From a virus, in the IMG/VR virus record IMGVR_UViG_3300042876_000224, positions 1 through 37,023 of that record: a DNA stretch of 37,023 nt. One strand, written 5' to 3'. Below the pieces are notes generated by a model, which was given only the letters and a program-made list of their open reading frames with translations, did not search any database and was not told the DNA's origin. Numbering within the stretch: position 1 is the stretch's first letter; the number at the start of each line of letters is the position of its first letter. Position numbers and translations under genes: made by a program. Positions 6,741 to 12,253 of this stretch are shown piece after piece.

Positions 6741-7669
6741 TGCGGCAGCCCCCTCTCGAACGCGTAGGGGATCGGGCCCGTCATCCCATCCGGCAGGAAC
6801 TGCATCGACACGGCGTGCTTCCAGAACTTGAAACTGCCCTCGAAAGGCGCGTGGCGCTGCTTGGCGATCTTCAGGTACAGATCCGGCTCGGCCCGGGTGG
6901 CCTCGTCGTCTTTGCCTTCCTCGATCGCTTCCTCCTTCGGCCGGTTGCGCCAGCACATGACGATGTTGTCGGCCTGGTCGCTGATCGTCGAGCTGCCGCG
7001 GATGTCGTAGCGGCTCGGCTTGTCGTTGCCCGCCGGCTTGCGAACGTGGGCCACGATGTGGATGTGCGCGCCGGTGTCCAGGGCCACGCTGTGCGCGTCG
7101 TTCAGGAACTGCTGTTGCTCGCCAGCGGCCTCGGATGAGGCGCTGACGATCTTCGTCAGGTTGTCCAGCGCGATGTGATGCATCTGGCGCTCGACGGCGG
7201 CCCAGCGCAGCAAGGCGATAGCCTCGCGCGTCTTGATCTGGCCTTGGACGTCCACGATGACCAGCGTCTCGCGGGTCGACTCGAGGAAGTCGCGCACCGA
7301 GGTCGCGCGCGGGATGTCCTCGCAGCAAGCCTGACGCGCCATGCGTGCGCCGACCTGTGCCGCGGTCATTTCGAGCGAGGCCAGCATCACGCGGCGGCCG
7401 CGGATGGCCAGGTCGAGCAGCACCTGCGACAGCACCGTCGACTTCCAGCTGCCGTTCTCGCCAGCCCATACGGTGAGCTCGTGCGGTCGCAGGCGCAGCA
7501 GGCGCTGCGTCTTGGCCCACGGCAGCGGGTCGCCCTGCTCGCTCACATCACGCGACAGGTACTCGATGATCTGGTCGGCGAAGTCAGCCAGCGGCCGCAC
7601 GCTGCCGGCGATCTTCGGCGGTTGCGCCCAGCGATCTAGGTCGCCGAGGTCGAGAGATTCGATGCGCAT
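6737..7669 (-). CDS. DnaB-like replicative helicase (RecA-fold domain)
   Basis: The 310-residue product probably unwinds DNA at the phage fork. A short N-terminal part leads into LRPHELTVWAGENGSWKST, a P-loop with Lys76. The last P-loop Gly is replaced by Trp75. Walker B is HHIALDNLTKIV. Then come HIHIVAHVRKP and YDIRGSSTISDQADNIVMCW, the RecA-fold motifs shared with T7 gp4 and DnaB. It has no primase domain and lacks the DnaB N-terminal domain. Start ATG 7669 lies within the end of the previous gene (34 bp overlap). The stop overlaps the DUF1376 start, so initiator and helicase are coupled like lambda O/P or other phage pairs. Confidence 0.85.
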   Translation of the reverse strand: MRIESLDLGDLDRWAQPPKIAGSVRPLADFADQIIEYLSRDVSEQGDPLPWAKTQRLLRLRPHELTVWAGENGSWKSTVLSQVLLDLAIRGRRVMLASLEMTAAQVGARMARQACCEDIPRATSVRDFLESTRETLVIVDVQGQIKTREAIALLRWAAVERQMHHIALDNLTKIVSASSEAAGEQQQFLNDAHSVALDTGAHIHIVAHVRKPAGNDKPSRYDIRGSSTISDQADNIVMCWRNRPKEEAIEEGKDDEATRAEPDLYLKIAKQRHAPFEGSFKFWKHAVSMQFLPDGMTGPIPYAFERGLPQ

Positions 7670-8025
7670 GTGTCTCTGTTGTCGGATTCGGTTGTCAGGC
7701 GCCCAATGAGCCAGAGCGCGGAGTTGGTGCCCGGCAGCCACTGCACGTCTGGGCCGTATGACGGCAGGCCCAGCGCTTTGCAGGCGGCGCGCAGGCGTGA
7801 GGTGTCGTAGAACACGAACCCCCAGCGGTGTTTGTCGACGTCCAGCAGCTCGATCGGCCGCACGTCGCTGGCGCACAAGTCACGCAGCACCTGGCGCATC
7901 CGGAACTCGTCATCGAAGACAACGCGCACCGGCTTGTTCTTCAGCTTCGACAGGTCAGGCAGCGGCCAGCGCGTGCACTGGACGTGCGACGCGGGCTTGA
8001 TGTCGGCCAGGAGGATGTGCAGCAC
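7636..8025 (-). CDS. Hypothetical early protein
   Basis: This gene encodes 129 residues. The start GTG at 8025 shares a base with the TAG of the preceding gene. The protein has mixed alpha/beta character (KPVRVVFDDEFRMRQVLRDL, RPIELLDVDKHRWGFVFYDT, LRAACKALGLPSYGPDVQW). The shape of the middle resembles small phage proteins encoded next to helicase genes, but I do not recognise a named family. The end overlaps the helicase start by 34 bp. The last 15 residues are poorly conserved-looking and may be dispensable. Confidence 0.6.
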   Translation of the reverse strand: MLHILLADIKPASHVQCTRWPLPDLSKLKNKPVRVVFDDEFRMRQVLRDLCASDVRPIELLDVDKHRWGFVFYDTSRLRAACKALGLPSYGPDVQWLPGTNSALWLIGRLTTESDNRDTCASNLSTSAT

Positions 8026-8189
8026 TAGACCCCCAGGCGCTTGGCGATCGCACGCAGCGCCGCATCACGCTGCGCTGGCGTCAGGTTCGGCTGTTCGCGG
8101 TCGAGCTCGGCCTTGGCGCGCTCGTAAGCCCAGAAGGGATTCGGGCGCTGCAGGGGTGGCCGGCGCACCAGCGGGACCTCGCGCGTCAT
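8025..8189 (-). CDS. Small hypothetical early protein
   Basis: The product is 54 residues, basic and helical (PFWAYERAKAELDREQPNLT, then PAQRDAALRAIAKRLGV). The start ATG 8189 overlaps the previous stop as ATGA, the standard spacing in this operon, which is the main reason for the call. No domain is recognised. Confidence 0.55.
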   Translation of the reverse strand: MTREVPLVRRPPLQRPNPFWAYERAKAELDREQPNLTPAQRDAALRAIAKRLGV

Positions 8190-8464
8190 GCGACCACCTC
8201 GACGCGACCATCTGCCACAGTCACGCGCCAGTCTTCGCCAATGACGATCAGCCGCTCGACAACTTTCGTCCGCGTTCGCACAATGACTTTGGGCCGGGCT
8301 TTCACCGGCGCCACATCGCGCGGCGCCATGAGTGATGCCGGCAGATCCTTCGCAGCAAGTGCGCGAGGCTTGCGTGGTCGGCCGGGGCCACGCTTCACAG
8401 GCTCGACTGCGTCGTCGTCGGCGCAACGGTGCACGACCGTGCTGGGGATGTCGGCCATCCTCAT
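8186..8464 (-). CDS. Small basic protein with AT-hook-like motif
   Basis: The gene encodes 92 residues, starting ATG 8464 (ATGA overlap with the HNH gene stop). Near residue 25 is KRGPGRPRKPRA, matching the GRP core of an AT-hook, a minor-groove DNA-binding motif. The C-terminal half is a run of beta-like residues (PKVIVRTRTKVVERLIVIGE, then WRVTVADGRVEVVA). The protein may bind DNA during early infection. That is inferred from the motif alone; AT-hook-like matches also arise in disordered basic segments. Confidence 0.55.
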   Translation of the reverse strand: MRMADIPSTVVHRCADDDAVEPVKRGPGRPRKPRALAAKDLPASLMAPRDVAPVKARPKVIVRTRTKVVERLIVIGEDWRVTVADGRVEVVA

Positions 8465-8985
8465 CGCGCCAGCCCCATCATCGGCGTCGCTTCAGCCCAC
8501 GACTTGTTTCGCCAGATCAGGTAAACCAGCGACCGGTCGATGCCGAACTCGGCGGCAAGCGCGTTGGCCGGCTCCCCACGTCGGGCACGGATTTCGCGCG
8601 CCTTCTCGATCGTCAGCTTCTTCGACGTCTTGCGCCGGCCGATGGCAACGCGCACCGCGTGGCCGATGCCGGTGGCGACAAGCCCGCGCCGGGCGTTGAG
8701 CTTGGGCACTGTCTGCCGCGTCGCCTTCTGCATGTGCTCCGGATTCACGCACTGCGGCTCGTCGCAGATCTCGACGCGACGGGTGAGCACCACGCCGGCC
8801 GGGATTGGGCCGTGCACCAGCGACCAGGCGTAGCGGTGCGCCCAGTGCGATTTGCCGTTGATGCGCAGCCGACCATAGTTGCGGCCAGCAATGCACCCGC
8901 GCCAGACCAAGCAGCCGCACTCGAGCTTGCGCACCGGGTAGCGGCGCACGAACTCGTCCAGGGTGGCGGGTTCCGGCCGTGCCAT
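8461..8985 (-). CDS. HNH-domain protein with C-terminal helix-turn-helix
   Basis: The 174-residue product has an HNH_3-type homing-endonuclease fold: CGCLVWRGCIAGRNYGRLRI, then WAHRYAWSLVHGPIPAGVVL, then ICDEPQCVNPEHM. The usual first catalytic His before the CD motif is missing (RRVEICD), so cleavage may be lost. The C-terminal part SKKLTIEKAREIRARRGEPA with FGIDRSLVYLIWRNKSW is a helix-turn-helix typical of these proteins. ATG 8985 shares one base with the CII-like stop (TGATG). It may be a homing element or a regulator. Confidence 0.75.
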   Translation of the reverse strand: MARPEPATLDEFVRRYPVRKLECGCLVWRGCIAGRNYGRLRINGKSHWAHRYAWSLVHGPIPAGVVLTRRVEICDEPQCVNPEHMQKATRQTVPKLNARRGLVATGIGHAVRVAIGRRKTSKKLTIEKAREIRARRGEPANALAAEFGIDRSLVYLIWRNKSWAEATPMMGLAR

Positions 8986-9344
8986 CACCGCCCCCGCGCT
9001 TGCGTCACCAGCTCGTTCAGCACCGGCAGCAGCTGCGCGATTTGCGCAATGGCCTGCTGCTGCTGTGTGGCCGGATCTCGAAGGAACTTCTCGATCAGCC
9101 AGAAGATCGGCCGATGGTCGCCGGTGCTGGCAACGATGCCTTCCAGATCCTCGACGCGCAGCGGGCGCGGCTCGGCGCCGTCGATGTTCAGCCGCTTCGT
9201 CAGGTCGGTCGGGCTCATGTCTAGATCGCCCGCCACGCCGGCGACGCCCTTGCGGCTGGCGTACACAGCTGCGGCAGCGACCTCGCGTAGCGAGCGGTAC
9301 TGCGCGGTCAGGCCCGGGGTGAAGTTCAGGGTGAGCTGGTTCAT
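8985..9344 (-). CDS. CII-like phage regulatory protein
   Basis: The 119-residue product resembles the CII/CP76 regulatory family of P2- and 186-like phages, which activate lysogeny promoters. Matching blocks are SLREVAAAAVYASRKGVAGV, AGDLDMSPTDLTKRLN and EDLEGIVASTGDHRPIFWL followed by IEKFLRDPATQQQQ. An HTH lies around residues 33-52. It is the second gene after Cro and is separated from it by a terminator, exactly as cII follows cro and tR1 in lambda. Start ATG 9344 has AGGAAGGGG-like sequence only on the other strand, so the ribosome site is weak. Confidence 0.75.
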   Translation of the reverse strand: MNQLTLNFTPGLTAQYRSLREVAAAAVYASRKGVAGVAGDLDMSPTDLTKRLNIDGAEPRPLRVEDLEGIVASTGDHRPIFWLIEKFLRDPATQQQQAIAQIAQLLPVLNELVTQARGR

Positions 9345-9591
9345 AGGAAGGGGTCGCCCTTACGGCGTTCACATGCCTTCACATGGCAAGGTCTGAAGCT
9401 GCGCGGCATGGATCGACACGTCGCAACCTCAGTGGGGGAAGAAAAAGCGGGCGCGATGCTTTGCGCCCTGAGTCGCCGGCCCCAGGGGAGGACAAGCCGG
9501 CAGGGAGACACACGGATCCCCTGCAGCGGATGCGATACGCACTTCTGCAAGCGAGGGCATGAAAAGGCGATGAAGGCCCATGAGGCCTACC
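9345..9591. other. Non-coding stretch between Cro and CII-like genes
   Basis: This 247 bp region on the leftward transcript holds the terminator at 9441-9470. A 69-codon frame (9341-9550) ends with an ATGA overlap on the CII-like start, but the terminator lies inside it and its composition is not protein-like. In lambda the same place carries nutR and tR1. I see no boxB-like arm that I can defend. Confidence 0.5.
9441..9470 (-). terminator. tR1-like rho-independent terminator
   Basis: On the minus strand, GGGCGC (9468-9463) pairs with GCGCCC (9454-9449) across an 8-base loop, followed by GCTTTTT. It sits 122 bases past the Cro stop and upstream of the CII-like gene, so it could limit expression of the replication operon until antitermination or promoter strength overcomes it. 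Confidence 0.75.
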
Positions 9592-9834
9592 TCACATCGA
9601 GGAGCCGCGGAGATGAGCGGATTGCTCGCGCAGAACGTCCCACGCGACATCCGGCCGGAGTTGCTCGCAGCGAATCTCGCCGCGAGTCAGCCGCTCGATG
9701 TCGGGGCACTTCTCGGCAGGCACCGTCCTTTTGCCCTGCAGCCAGAAGTAAACGAGCTGGTGGCTCACACCCAGCGCGGCGGCGGCGCCCTTGGCGCCTC
9801 CCAGCCGTTCGACAGCCTGTTTGATCGCGTCCAT
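9592..9834 (-). CDS. Cro-type repressor, YdaS-like
   Basis: The 80-residue product belongs to the YdaS/Cro HTH group: MDAIKQAVERLGGAKGAAAA, then LGVSHQLVYFWLQGKRTVPA, the recognition helix being around residues 22-38. Family members act as the early lytic repressor opposing cI. It is divergent from cI across a shared operator region. The predicted promoter -10 box ends at 9843 and the ATG is at 9834, so the mRNA would have essentially no leader. First gene of the leftward operon. Confidence 0.85.
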   Translation of the reverse strand: MDAIKQAVERLGGAKGAAAALGVSHQLVYFWLQGKRTVPAEKCPDIERLTRGEIRCEQLRPDVAWDVLREQSAHLRGSSM

Positions 9835-9842
9835 AACCCGGA

Positions 9843-9871
9843 ACTCTACAACTGTCGAGCTGTGACGTCAA
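9843..9871 (-). promoter_or_regulatory. Leftward early promoter (PR-like) for Cro operon
   Basis: On the minus strand, TTGACG (9871-9866), a 17 bp spacer and TAGAGT (9848-9843) form a good sigma70 promoter. Transcription would start near 9836, two or three bases before the Cro ATG. Two operators overlap it, one on each hexamer. Confidence 0.85.
9844..9859. promoter_or_regulatory. Operator OR1-like
   Basis: CTCTACAACTGTCGAG is an imperfect palindrome fitting TCnACAnnTGTnGA. It covers the -10 box of the leftward promoter. An inverted identical copy lies at 11260-11275. Confidence 0.8.
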
Positions 9872-9881
9872 CGGGTGTCGA
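9868..9881. promoter_or_regulatory. Operator OR2-like
   Basis: TCAACGGGTGTCGA fits the operator consensus with one mismatch and overlaps the -35 box of the leftward promoter. Its centre is 23 bp from that of the site at 9844-9859. A matching site lies at 11238-11251 in inverted orientation. Confidence 0.75.
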
Positions 9882-9891
9882 ACTGCTGCGC

Positions 9892-9905
9892 TCTACTTCT
9901 GTTTA
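9892..9905. promoter_or_regulatory. Weak third operator (OR3-like) at the cI promoter
   Basis: TCTACTTCTGTTTA fits TCnACAnnTGTnGA with two mismatches. Its centre is 24 bp from the second site, continuing the same spacing. It overlaps the likely cI -10 (TTTACT, 9902-9907), where Cro binding would shut off cI. Confidence 0.5.
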
Positions 9906-9907
9906 CT
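9902..9907 (+). promoter_or_regulatory. Probable cI promoter -10 box (PRM-like)
   Basis: TTTACT lies 8 bases before the cI ATG (9916) with no good -35 box, as expected for a repressor-maintained promoter. A start at this site would make cI mRNA leaderless or nearly so. No ribosome site is visible upstream of the ATG, which agrees. Confidence 0.45.
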
Positions 9908-9915
9908 CTCGCGCT

Positions 9916-10581
9916 ATGAATCTGGGCTCGAAAGTCAAAGCGGCGCGGCAACGAAAGGGCTGGGAGATTGCGGACCTTGCTCGAGCGTCCGGAGTCGACC
10001 TCAAGACGATCGCTGCCATTGAAAAGCGAGATAGCGTGCGCTCTCAATTCGCGCAGCAGCTCGCCGCCGCATTGGGAGTACCTGTGGACGAAATTCTCAG
10101 CGACGGCGAGTACATCTTCGAGGCGCTTGACCGTCACAAAGAGGGAATGCGCGAATCGCTTGCATTCCTAGGCGAGCCCGTTGCTCGGATGGTCCCGCTT
10201 ATCTCGTGGGTTCGAGCAACCGACTTCGACGAAGCGTTTGACCCTTACGCGCCAGGCGACGCCGAGGATTGGATTCCAGCGCCCAAACGTGCGGGCCGCC
10301 ACGCCTACGCGTTGCGTGTGCGCGGGGACTCAATGTTCAATCCCGGCGGTCCCAAGTCCTACCCCGAGGGTTCGGTCATCGTCGTGGATCCCGAGAAACG
10401 CAGTCCGGTGTCTGGCGACTTGGTCATCGCCAAGATCGATGGCGCGCCTGAGGTCACCTTCAAGCGGTACCGCAACGAAGATGGCAGGCAGTGGTTGCAG
10501 CCGCTGAATCCGACATTTCCGCGCATTGACGATCCGTTCAAAGTGCTGGGAACGGTGCTCGGCAAATGGGAGGACGCGTGA
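9916..10581 (+). CDS. cI-type prophage repressor (HTH + S24 peptidase domain)
   Basis: The 221-residue protein keeps the prophage silent. The N-terminal HTH (residues 1-60) has RQRKGWEIADLARASGVDLK. The C-terminal LexA/S24 domain has Ser139 in RGDSMFNPG and Lys183 in VTFKRY, 44 residues apart as in lambda CI (43). The linker reads VPLISWVRATDF. In related repressors the cleaved pair in this VPLISWVQAG-type motif is Ala-Gly; here it is Ala101-Thr102, so RecA-stimulated self-cleavage may be weak. No ribosome site precedes the ATG. The stop overlaps the next start as GTGA, so the two following genes are probably made in the lysogen. Confidence 0.9.
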   Translation: MNLGSKVKAARQRKGWEIADLARASGVDLKTIAAIEKRDSVRSQFAQQLAAALGVPVDEILSDGEYIFEALDRHKEGMRESLAFLGEPVARMVPLISWVRATDFDEAFDPYAPGDAEDWIPAPKRAGRHAYALRVRGDSMFNPGGPKSYPEGSVIVVDPEKRSPVSGDLVIAKIDGAPEVTFKRYRNEDGRQWLQPLNPTFPRIDDPFKVLGTVLGKWEDA

Positions 10582-10961
10582 AGCGGTTGCTCCTAACGCT
10601 CGGTGTGTTTGCTGCTTTCGGAGCGGTCGATGCGCAAACCGCCTCCAGCGATCCGACGTCGACGGGCGAGATGGTCATAGCGTGCAGCGCGCAGCTGCGC
10701 AGTGAGCGTGGTGAACGCCTTAGCGACCGCGAGTTCTTCGACGCGGGGTTCTGCTCGTACTACTTCGCTGGCGTGCGGGCTGGCTTGGCGCTCCAAGACA
10801 CTCCTCCCCGCTTGAAATGCGTGCCCACGAAGCTCACGAACGGACATGCAGTTCGGATCTTCCAGTCGTATGCATCCACTCGTCCGAGCTTGCACAACCT
10901 GGACGCCGCTTCTGTGCTTGTTATGGCTCTGGCCGACGCATTCCCCTGCGGCAAGCAATAG
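10578..10961 (+). CDS. Rap1a/Tai-like exported immunity-type protein
   Basis: The product is 127 residues with a signal peptide (MKRLLLTLGVFAAFGAVDA, likely cut before QTASS). The mature part has four Cys (IACSAQL, GFCSYYFAG, KCVPT, AFPCGK) and the pattern FC..Y..GV..GL followed by VRIFQSYASTRPSLHN and ALADAFPC, which I recognise from the Rap1a/Tai family. Members neutralise type VI secretion amidase effectors in the periplasm. Start GTG 10578 has GGGAGG upstream and overlaps the cI stop. The gene should be co-transcribed with cI and so expressed in the lysogen. A role in host protection or superinfection exclusion is inferred. Confidence 0.75.
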   Translation: MKRLLLTLGVFAAFGAVDAQTASSDPTSTGEMVIACSAQLRSERGERLSDREFFDAGFCSYYFAGVRAGLALQDTPPRLKCVPTKLTNGHAVRIFQSYASTRPSLHNLDAASVLVMALADAFPCGKQ

Positions 10962-11196
10962 CCATCGCAGCGCGGCCGCGGTAGCCGACTTTCGTCGGGC
11001 GAACCCATGCCCAGCAACAGGTTTGCGCTGGGGCCCCTGCCCCGGCTGGCAGATCGATCATGTTCTATCGCTGTGCGCGGGCGGGCTTGATCGCCCCAGC
11101 AACATGCAGTGGCTGCGAGATCTTGAGCACAAGGTCAATACTCGCTCAGACGTCAAAGCCTGTCGACTGAAGCAGCCCCCTCCCCTCCACGACTGA
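10870..11196 (+). CDS. Putative secreted HNH nuclease
   Basis: The product is about 108 residues. The core AVADFRRANPCPATGLRWGP with CPGWQIDHVLSLCAGG, DRPSNMQW and LEHKVNTR is a complete HNH motif (Asp-His, Asn, His) of the small exported HNH proteins found in proteobacteria. Start is uncertain. ATG 10870 lies in another frame inside the Rap1a-like gene (92 bp overlap) and gives a signal-like N-terminus (CTTWTPLLCLLWLWPTHSPA). An earlier in-frame ATG is at 10846. No strong ribosome site is visible, so the gene could also have lost its own 5' end. Last gene before the rightward promoter. Confidence 0.6.
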   Translation: MHPLVRACTTWTPLLCLLWLWPTHSPAASNSHRSAAAVADFRRANPCPATGLRWGPCPGWQIDHVLSLCAGGLDRPSNMQWLRDLEHKVNTRSDVKACRLKQPPPLHD

Positions 11197-11237
11197 TACC
11201 GCGCTAAGCCTATCGGTCGCGTCTTGTTGCCTTTAGT

Positions 11238-11251
11238 TCGACACCTGTTGA
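11238..11251. promoter_or_regulatory. Operator OL2-like
   Basis: TCGACACCTGTTGA is a near-perfect match to TCnACAnnTGTnGA and overlaps the -35 box of the rightward promoter. Its centre is 23 bp from the next site, the same spacing as on the left side. Confidence 0.8.
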
Positions 11252-11276
11252 CAGTGATGCTCGACAGTTGTAGAGT
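11248..11276 (+). promoter_or_regulatory. Rightward early promoter (PL-like)
   Basis: TTGACA (11248-11253), a 17 bp spacer and TAGAGT (11271-11276) form a near-consensus sigma70 promoter. Transcription should start near 11283, giving a 29 base leader with GGAG at 11300-11303 before ATG 11312. Two operators cover the hexamers, so the same repressor should control it together with the Cro promoter. Confidence 0.9.
11260..11275. promoter_or_regulatory. Operator OL1-like
   Basis: CTCGACAGTTGTAGAG is the exact reverse complement of 9844-9859 and covers the -10 box of the rightward promoter. The identity extends beyond the site (GGAAC... at 9840 against ...GTTCC ending at 11279), showing an inverted duplication of the whole control block. 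Confidence 0.85.
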
Positions 11277-11311
11277 TCCTCCGTCAGAACACAAACAACG
11301 GAGCGAAGACG

Positions 11312-11497
11312 ATGGCAATCAACCCTCAAATGCTGTTTCGTCGCGGACAAGCGGCCTGCGAGATGCGCAGCGCCGAGTTCGACAGCGATACCGGCTACTG
11401 CATTGACGCGCCAAGCACGCTGCCCAAGGGCGGTGCAGTTGCGTTGTGGCACGGCTTGGAAGTCGGTCAGAACTGCGCCGAGCGGGTGGCCGCATGA
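11312..11497 (+). CDS. First gene of the rightward early operon, unknown
   Basis: The gene encodes 61 residues. ATG 11312 has a GGAG ribosome site 8 bases upstream and lies 29 bases past the predicted transcription start. The protein (MAINPQMLFRRGQAACEMRS, then a short Gly/Ala-rich tail) has no recognised domain. It occupies the place of lambda N but lacks the Arg-rich N-terminal motif, so I do not call it an antiterminator. Confidence 0.6.
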   Translation: MAINPQMLFRRGQAACEMRSAEFDSDTGYCIDAPSTLPKGGAVALWHGLEVGQNCAERVAA

Positions 11498-11808
11498 AGA
11501 TCACCGACGCCATGCTCGCGACGGCCCTCGCCGACGAGCGCAACCGCCTCGACTGCATGTATCGCGAGGACGTGACCACGCTCACCGCCGCACTTGGCCC
11601 CGCCGCTGCGCAGGACATGCTGACCGAGCTGCACGCCGCGCTGGTCATGCCGAAAGAACCCGGCCGCACGTTCACGCAGCACCAGGCCACGGTCGGCGCT
11701 GAGGCGATGTGCGTGCTCAACAAGTGGATCGAGTGCGCCGTCGACAAGTCGATGGTGACGTTCGACCCGTGGATCGATGCGCGCGAGCGCCTGGCGGAGG
11801 CTGTATGA
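11494..11808 (+). CDS. Hypothetical early protein
   Basis: The product is 104 residues, ATGA overlap with the gene before. It is helical and acidic (ALADERNRLDCMYREDVTTL, then AAAQDMLTELHAALVMP) with a tail VTFDPWIDARERLAEAV. No known domain. Coding is supported by overlap spacing at both ends and good codon use. Function unknown. Confidence 0.6.
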   Translation: MKITDAMLATALADERNRLDCMYREDVTTLTAALGPAAAQDMLTELHAALVMPKEPGRTFTQHQATVGAEAMCVLNKWIECAVDKSMVTFDPWIDARERLAEAV

Positions 11809-12053
11809 GCAGCGTCGTGATCGACGGGCCGGAGCTGTTGATCGACAGCGACCCAAACACTTGGGACGTGGTGGCGGGGCCGTGGCGCGTCCAGCGCACT
11901 GAGGACCTGTGCCGCTTCGTTGTCGTGCGCGGCGCGCCCGACATTGGGGTGCAGCACCTCACGTCCGCATCTGGCAGGCCGTCGAGGTTCAAGACCAGCG
12001 CGGCCGCCAATCGCGCGCTGCGCGCTCTGCAGAAACAGGAGCGCCAAGCATGA
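11805..12053 (+). CDS. Hypothetical early protein
   Basis: The gene encodes 82 residues, starting at an ATGA overlap. The first half looks like a small beta domain (DSDPNTWDVVAGPWRVQRTE with LCRFVVVRGAPDIGV). The end is a basic helix (SAAANRALRALQKQERQA). No family recognised; small early phage proteins of this shape often modify host functions, but nothing here shows which. Confidence 0.55.
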   Translation: MSSVVIDGPELLIDSDPNTWDVVAGPWRVQRTEDLCRFVVVRGAPDIGVQHLTSASGRPSRFKTSAAANRALRALQKQERQA

Positions 12054-12253
12054 AACGACGCCCAATGCTTCAGACGGTCGCCTGCCGCCGCGGTTGCGGT
12101 CGCACGCTGTCGTCCCTCATCCGTCCGATCTTCTCCTCGGCTGCAACGCACGCGCGCTGGGCCGGCATCTGCTCGCAGTGCTTGACGGACGCCGAGCGCG
12201 CGGAGATGCAGCAGCAGATTGCCGGCGACGCCTTCGCGAAGGTGTGCTCATGA
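12050..12253 (+). CDS. Small Cys-rich (zinc-finger-like) protein
   Basis: The product is 67 residues. ACRRGCGRTL and GICSQCLTDAER supply four Cys in C-x3-C and C-x2-C pairs about 25 residues apart, which could bind one zinc ion. A basic N-terminus (MKRRPMLQ) precedes them. ATGA overlaps join it to both neighbours. Nucleic-acid or protein binding is possible but unproven. Confidence 0.55.
   Translation: MKRRPMLQTVACRRGCGRTLSSLIRPIFSSAATHARWAGICSQCLTDAERAEMQQQIAGDAFAKVCS

Noticed and set aside
9341-9550. 69-codon leftward gene between Cro and CII-like genes
   Set aside because: Its stop overlaps the next start by ATGA, which is tempting, but a strong terminator lies inside it and the protein has no plausible fold.
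11312-11497. Lambda N-type antiterminator
   Set aside because: It occupies the right position, but the protein lacks an Arg-rich N-terminal motif and no boxB-like hairpin is found in the leader.
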